Assembly (NCBI GenBank): GCA_014898425.1
Contig: RCSZ01000002.1
Span: 868,001-932,000 of the forward strand
From: Botryotinia globosa
Lineage: Eukaryota; Ascomycota; Leotiomycetes; Helotiales; Sclerotiniaceae
Reading direction: 5' to 3'
Length of the DNA stretch: 64,000 nucleotides
Of the stretch, positions 57,962 to 64,000 are shown in pieces. The notes below the pieces were generated by a model. That model had not been told where the DNA came from. It worked only from the letters and a program-made list of their open reading frames with translations, and did no database searches. The position numbers were made by a program, and so were the translations under genes. Within the stretch, counting starts at the first letter, position 1. Each line of letters opens with the position of its first letter.

Positions 57962-60900
57962 ATGGCTAGCTTAGAAAGCAACGAACAAGGTTCGTCACCT
58001 CGCAAGAGGCAGAAGCTCGATTCTTCTTTAGCTACCCCAATCTCTACAACTTCTTCTTCTTCTCAATTGAATATCGCAACCAATTCAAATCCAAACGCAA
58101 ATTCAAGCGACAAAATGGAGATTGATCCTTCAGGCCAAAGTTTGGTTCCTGAAGTTCCATTATCTTCCCGACCTGAACATGCCCAAGAAGTTCGATCTGG
58201 AATTCTTCATTATGTCAACAAGAAGAACCCTGGATTTCAAGGTATATTGAAGCAGAGGTATGTTTGTTTGTCTTTCCTCCCCCCGATCTGATGCGGTGCT
58301 TGTCACTGCGGTTCAAGATGATTGCTTTCACACTTCGATTATTTACCCTTCCACAACTATGGCGTGTACCTTTCAGAATCCGTTGGATATGTCCAATTAC
58401 TTGTTTCGCTTTTCCTTGCGGTCAAACGGATTGTAGTTATTGCCAGTATGGCTATACGATCATATTAATATTGTAACGTTATATTCAGTTTGAACTCGAG
58501 TTAATTATGGTGCATTAGATATACGGATTTCCTGGTCAACGAAATTTCCTTGGGAGGCGAGGTGGTCCACCTTAGAGATATTAAAGCTCCCCAGAGCAAC
58601 CAGCGTGGAGTGAGTTATTACCCCACAACATATCTTCGATCAATCTACCCTTTTCTAGCAAAACGTGAAACTAATGCTTGTCAATAGAATGCAGCAAATG
58701 CCATTGCCATTTCAACAGAAACTGGTAAAGAGAACCAACCAACAGCAGGAGGTTCAGGTCAGGCTGAATCTGTACAACCTACTTCTACTGGGTCTGCTGC
58801 AGCTGAAATTGTGCCTCTCGCAGAAGTCACAAACAACAGTGATCCTGTGGCTCCAAGCACTTCAGTTACTGCAGTCAGTGCTGATGTTACTGCACAGCCA
58901 TCGGCTGAAGAACCAAATGTCGTTGGTATCAAAGAACTTCGACCCAACGATATGGAAATTCTTGTTGAATACTTTGGCGACGCTCTGGCACTCCAGATCA
59001 TCGAGTTGGACAAAAAGGTACAGCAGAAGCCCAATGCCAAAGCTGCTACATTTGGCTCTCTAAAGTCGGAACCAATCGACGATAGACCCCGCCGTGGACG
59101 CATTCATGGCTTTGTGCGTGCGCGTTTTGAGTCGCGTCTGGAGACTGAGGCTTTAGATGATAATTCCATCAGTATCTTCGCGGCTGCTCCGCAGCAGCAA
59201 CAACGTGGCAGAGGACAAAATCAGCGCGGTAGAGGCCAAAATAATGCCAGTCGTGGCAACTTTCGGGGTCAGCCAAATGGCCAGCCCAAACCAAAGGGAA
59301 AAATTGGATGGGAAGAACTTGGAGGGGAATATCTTCACTTCACGCTTTATAAGGAAAACAAGGACACCATGGAGACTATTAACTTGTTGGCCAAGTTGAC
59401 TAGGACTGGGCCCAAAGACTTTGCCTACGCAGGTACCAAAGATCGCCGTGCAGCCACCTCGCAGCGTGTTAGTGCTTTTCGACACCATCTCACAAGCATG
59501 GCTGAGCTCAACAAGACGTTAAGAAATCGGTGCAGAGTTGGCGACTTTAAGTATGAAAAGTATCCACTCAGATTAGGCGATCTCGAGGGCAACTTGTTTA
59601 CCATCACACTGCGCGATTGCCATTTCGGAGACGGGAGTAATATGGACGATGCTGCAAAGGTTCAATCGGCAGAAAAAGTAGTTGGTGATGCTATTAAACA
59701 CCTGCAAACCCGCGGTTTCCTCAATTACTTTGGCTTGCAACGTTTTGGTACCTTTGCAATCGGTACACATGAAATCGGCAAACTGATTTTGAAGGGTAAC
59801 TTCAAGGGTGCCGTCGATTCTTTGCTCGCGTTTAACGAGGATGCACTTGCAGCAGCCCAGTCAGGCCAAGATAGCAGCACCATTGGTAGAGATGATATGG
59901 CGCGTGCCCTTGCTATCCATAAATTTCGGGAAACCGGCAGGAGCTCCGGTGGTAGGGACTCGCTTCCACCAAGATTTTCTGCAGAGCGAGCTATCATTCA
60001 ACACATGTCTTCTGAGCGCAAGCGTAACGACTATGCGGGTGCTATACTCTCCATTTCACGCCATCTCCGTACTATGTACGTGCATGGATACCAATCTTTC
60101 ATTTGGAATATTGTAGCCTCCAGAAGATGGGCACGCTATGGAGATAAGGTTATTGAGGGCGATCTTGTTCTGGTAGAGAGCAAAGCTCCGGAACAAAAAG
60201 ATGAAGTTGATGAAAATGGAGAAATTGTGATTCACGCATCTGGAGGGGACGCCGCACTTACTTCAGATGAAGTGTTCCAGCGTGCACGCTGCCTTTCGGC
60301 CGAAGAAGCTGACAGCGGAGCCTTTACCATATTCGACATTGTCCTTCCTATGCCAGGCTATGACATTGAATACCCCAATAACGAAATTGGAGACTTCTAC
60401 AAGGAGTTCATGGCTAGCGAGCAGGGTGGTGGTCTGGATCCTGCGGATATGCGTCGAAAGATTAAGGACTTCAGTCTTAGCGGTAGCTACAGACACCTTA
60501 TTGGCCGAGTCAAGGAGGGCATGAGTTTCGAAGTCAGAACTTATTATGATGAAACCGAACAGTTAGTCGAGACTGACTTGGAGATTATCGAGAAGAATAA
60601 TCCTCAAGATCATGAGCCTTCTCATATTCAAACAACACACGTCTACGCTAGGAGAGAAGGCGACCCACACGGCTATGCAAACTTCCAAGAGAACAACCGC
60701 CATCAGAATGACAATCGACAGGAGAACGGACATCGAGATAATGGCGCTCAGTACAACCAAGGTGGAAGACAACAAGTTGGACGTGCACGTCACATGGCTG
60801 ATGCCGCAGAGCAAGGTCGCCAAAACCAGGCTGTCTATGGTGGTAGTGCTCAGCATAATGCTTGGAAAGCACTACCCAACAAACTTGCCGAAGAAGACAA

Positions 60901-61561
60901 AGCTGCAGCTGAAGCATGGGAGGTAGAAAAACTGAAGCCTGTCGATGTGGATGCTATCAAGCAGCCAATCTATCAAGAGACGTTTATCCAAACTTCTGTG
61001 GACGACGAGGGTCGTCGTACTGGAGTTAGAACTCAACAAACTCTCGGTTCGAAGAACGAGCCCATTGAAGCAAACAGCTTGAATGGCAGATTGGCAGACA
61101 TCGAGAACAAGTCGAAGGTCCAGGTCACTGAAACTCCATTAGACGAATCTGATGATGACACTGAGACTCAAGATGGAGGCGTCAAACTTGAAGTCTCGGC
61201 TGGTCTCAAAAGATCTGCTGATGAGATCTCGAAGGGACCTGTTGGCGAAAACAAGAGAGGTCAAGTAGTCATCAAAGTTGTGGAAGTTGAGGATAAGAGT
61301 GACGGCGATTCCGCTGTAGTTTCTACTGAGATCAAAGAAGACACCAAATCATCCGAATTACCTCAGCCAACGTCCACTGACACGGAAATGGCAACCTTAC
61401 CAGTTGTCAAGGCAGTTGCCGAAGAAGCAAAACCTGCTCGACTTGCAGTTATTGTCAAATTTGGTCTCGGCTCAAGTATGTATGCCACAATGGCTCTTCG
61501 GGAGTTGATGCAGCAAGGAGGCGTCCAGGTCTACCAACCAGACTTCTCTTCAGGGAGATAG
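57962..61561 (+). CDS. PUS7: tRNA/snRNA/mRNA pseudouridine synthase Pus7 (TruD family)
   Basis: Three exons: 57962-58257, 58519-58609, 58688-61561; 1086 aa; introns of 261 and 78 nt. TruD enzymes turn U into pseudouridine in tRNA, U2 snRNA and mRNA. The N-terminus holds a basic KRQK patch, then GFQGILKQRYTDFLVNEIS, the conserved start. The catalytic block is FAYAGTKDRRAATSQ with Asp381; NYFGLQRFG follows. Insertions: a Ser/Thr/Gln stretch after exon 2, an RGG-type stretch (QQQQRGRGQNQRGRG) near residue ~305, and a ~275-residue disordered segment (about 60600-61430) before the conserved closing piece (KFGLGSSMYATMALRELM). This makes it longer than yeast Pus7 (about 680 aa). Nuclear and cytosolic in other fungi. 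Confidence 0.93.
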
Positions 61562-62300
61562 TTGTTTCACTTGTGTTGAAGCGATTGTTACATATTTAAA
61601 GGTTGGAGTTTGTGGCAAAATTTCCCGTGGTCAAATCTGGTATGATTTGTTGCTTATCGAATAGATAAATTTATTCTATGATGCATATTAAAGTCATGGA
61701 CTTAGAAATACTAAGTAATGACTTGTTGATAGATAGACTCTATGTCTCTGAATGAGGCATGAATAAAAAGAAAAAGTACACATGTTAAGAATGAAATTTG
61801 TAAAACTGTGACTTGATATAAATTTTGACGTGAATAATGATTAATGCCCTTCGTTCCTGTCTTATAATTACTTGTCATGCCTCGATGACATAAAGAGGTG
61901 TGAGTATCCATTATACTTCACATTACTTATTCCATATATCGAGTTGGGTGTGATTGTGACAGCTCGATCATACAATTTGACATTGCATGACCAAATCCAA
62001 GCCAAGCGTTGTTTTAGCGGTCTGCAGAGACCTGGAGCGTCTGACACATAACACCCAACTCTCTAAGATAGGCATTCCATTGCCATGTTGCGTGGTTAAG
62101 GGTCATCTAAAAAGACCTAGAATGATATCCAAAGACACCAAATGTGGTATCGTATGTTCCATCCCAATTTCTAGATACCGTACAGTTTAAACTAGTATCT
62201 ACATCTCCTCTCATCTCTAAATATTTGACAAAATACAAAGCAAAGTCTATGGTTACATCTCATCTATCTCTAAATCTTCAAAACAATCATACAATACAGT
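61562..62300. other. Convergent 3' spacer PUS7/CDO
   Basis: AT-rich 3' region of two convergent genes. No gene seen. Confidence 0.55.
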
Positions 62301-63079
62301 TTACACCTGTCCGCCGACCCTTTCCCCAAACACCGAGTAGAAGTTGGACTGTGTCACATGACTTTTCCTTCCCGTTTTCTCATCAAAAATATGACAGCCC
62401 TCTCGCGCCGCATTCGGAGGTGTGTATAGATGTAAACTCACAGCCACGTTCTCGGGATCGGGATTGGATATTCTGTGGAGGCCAAGATCATCGGACATGT
62501 AGGTTACTTGGTTCGTGGTGTAGGTTGTAGTTTTGATTATTGTGGGGGGAGTGTTGAAAGCCTGGGGTGCGGATGGGGAAAATGTGGAGGAGGTGGAGGT
62601 GGAGGTGGATGGGAATGTATATTGGGTTTCCGAGAGAGTTCCCGAGAGCACTTTCATGAGACAATGCGCATCTGCGTGGTCGTGCAGGGGCGAGCCTTTT
62701 CCTGGACTCCAGACCAGAATTAACTAGAGAGAGATCGATGGTTAGTTCGGCAGTATCGAGAGTGAAGCAAGGAGGGGTAGGAGTCCAGTACCAAATTACT
62801 CTTCCCGTTCCCTTCATCTACCAAATTTCTCGTGTAGCCTCTGCTTAAATCTGCAAATGCATATTTTCGCCATTCGTCTTCGCTGGAGATGTAGCGCTCC
62901 ATTAGGGAGCGAAGCTGCTGCACATCTACGTCCGCGGATGTGAGACCGGAGGATGGCCCGAGAATTTGGGAGAGGTCTGCGACGAGTTGATGGAAAGAGT
63001 CGGGGGGCGAGGAGGTTTTGTTGGATGAGAGAGAGGTTGAGCATGCGCCGGTAGCATCGAGAGCTATAGATGGAGTCAT
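62301..63079 (-). CDS. Cysteine dioxygenase
   Basis: Two exons on the minus strand, 63079-62792 and 62723-62301, 236 aa; 68-nt intron, phase 0, joins GKSNL to [11 protein letters not shown]. The enzyme oxidises L-cysteine to cysteine sulfinate with a non-haem Fe(II). Cupin ligands are present: HDH (His110, His112) and His178 in GLHRI. Cys117 in [11 protein letters not shown] and Tyr195 in SLHLYTPP are at the positions of the Cys-Tyr cross-link of mammalian CDO. An ~35-residue Ser/Thr/Pro insert ([13 protein letters not shown]) lies between the two cupin motifs, as in other fungi. The ATG is MTPSIALD; an in-frame ATG 26 codons upstream is possible. Cytosolic. Confidence 0.94.
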
Positions 63080-63547
63080 TTGGGATATGTAGTGAACTAT
63101 TGAAGGTAATGTCTGGCAGGATAGGTGATTCTCTTGGACAGGAAGTCTTTCGGACAAAATGTATGAACTCTATATATGAATATGATAGAAGCAAGCGTGA
63201 AGGTATTGAAAGGAGAGGATATTGTTTGTACAATTATAAATACATGAAACAAATAAAATAATATCCTATATAAGTGACTAAATGATTGTATGTACGAAAA
63301 AAATAAAATATCCAAAAAACATTCTTCAAAGAAGATTGTAAGTGAAGTCAAACTTTTGATCACATCATCGGACATTCTTTCCGAGGTCCTAGCAAGCATA
63401 TCAAATGCCCCTCCATTCACATTCGGTTAGCCTAGATCAATGATATCAAAAAGTCACGCTCCGCTGACAACATCCAGCTTCAGACAACCAGCTCTTCAAC
63501 ACAACGAAAACAAAAATCCGGTATCCTACATCGCTCAAACTATCAAC
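63080..63547. other. Divergent promoter region CDO / parvulin
   Basis: 468 bp AT-rich region between divergent genes, with AATAAAATAATATCC near 63250. Nothing else seen. Confidence 0.55.
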
Positions 63548-64000
63548 ATGCCACCAGCCAAGAAAGCCGCCGGGAAAGGAGGAAAGGGAAAGGCAAACGA
63601 CACGGGCGATGCGAAAGAAACAAAAGTGAAAGGAGCCCAGCAGATTAATGTTCGACATATACTTGTGCGTCACCTGATCTTTACATCCTTCCTTTGTGAT
63701 GGGAAATGATCAGTGGATGGAATATTGATATGCATACCTACAATAGTGTTCCAAACATAGTAAAATGACGGAAGCTCTCCAAAAATTAGAGGCGGGCGCA
63801 AGCTTTGATAGTGTGGCTCGGGAGATGTCTGAAGATAAGGCGAGAGCCGGTAAGCTTTTTTCATGTTTGCTAGGTCACTTTCGTAGATATTTCCTTCAAG
63901 TGGGGGAGAAATTCAGTAATCGAAGCTGACAAGGAGTTTTATCCTAGGAGGTGCATTGGGATGGAAGGGGAGAGGAGATTTAGATGCTGAGTTTGAGAAA
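63548..64000 (+). CDS. Parvulin-type peptidyl-prolyl isomerase (Par14/PIN4-like), 5' part
   Basis: Cut by the window end. Exons 63548-63664, 63747-63849, 63948-64000 and on; introns of 82 and 98 nt. Starts MPPAKKAAGKGGKGKAND, a short basic Lys/Gly leader like that of human PIN4 (Par14) which binds DNA and pre-ribosomes. The rotamase domain begins INVRHIL, CSKHSKMTEAL, FDSVAREMSEDKARAGG, ALGWKGRGDLDAEFE. Lacks a WW domain, so it is not Pin1/Ess1. The His of VRHIL belongs to the parvulin active site; the rest lies outside the window. Confidence 0.92.

Noticed and set aside
1..64000. CRISPR arrays, rRNA, intact tRNAs, insertion sequences
   Set aside because: None found by eye; the DNA is fungal nuclear and the only regular arrays are the micro- and minisatellites listed.

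Overview
This is a stretch of nuclear DNA from a filamentous ascomycete. Evidence: short introns (mostly 45-100 nt) with GTAAGT/GTATGT donors and CTAAC-type branch sites, AT-rich spacers, genes on both strands, and fungal-specific proteins (Spg1/Tem1 GTPase, MKK1-type MAP kinase kinase, LaeA-like methyltransferase, PLAC8 protein, cysteine dioxygenase). Composition and protein style suggest Leotiomycetes, probably Sclerotiniaceae (Botrytis/Sclerotinia-like). That placement is inference; no search was run. Exon junctions were set by hand from splice sites and reading-frame phase.

Layout. 0-8 kb: a GIY-YIG (T5orf172/MUG113) protein, an HSL-type alpha/beta hydrolase, a secreted Ala-rich protein with three Lys-Arg sites, and a class II aldolase-like protein. 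8-16.6 kb: simple repeats, a secreted RNase T2, a UROD/MetE-like protein, porphobilinogen deaminase (HEM3) and the glycine cleavage H protein (GCV3), the last two convergent. 17.8-25.3 kb: the septation GTPase Spg1/Tem1, a 1073-aa PLAC8 protein with an unusual degenerate QHR-SSC repeat, and a putative mitochondrial His/acidic protein. 26-35.5 kb: CAND1 (cullin exchange factor), mitochondrial EF-Tu, and a membrane-anchored TAP-like hydrolase. 38-44.2 kb: a SAM methyltransferase, a candidate 43-aa ORF, a seven-exon alpha/beta hydrolase, and the DEAD-box helicase Dbp8. 47-50.7 kb: an MKK1/2-type MAPKK and a small ABM-fold monooxygenase. 51-57.2 kb: a LaeA-like methyltransferase followed on the same strand by an SRA-YDG-domain protein, one of whose introns is almost wholly an 18-bp x 19 tandem array. 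58-64 kb: Pus7 pseudouridine synthase, cysteine dioxygenase, and the 5' part of a parvulin prolyl isomerase cut by the window edge.

Most genes are unrelated housekeeping or accessory genes. I see no biosynthetic cluster, no transposon and no convincing RNA gene. The part most worth a second look is 51-57.2 kb: a LaeA-type methyltransferase beside a probable modified-cytosine reader (SRA-YDG), with the repeat-filled intron and two weak predicted splice donors. Next come the PLAC8 repeat protein and the dibasic secreted protein.
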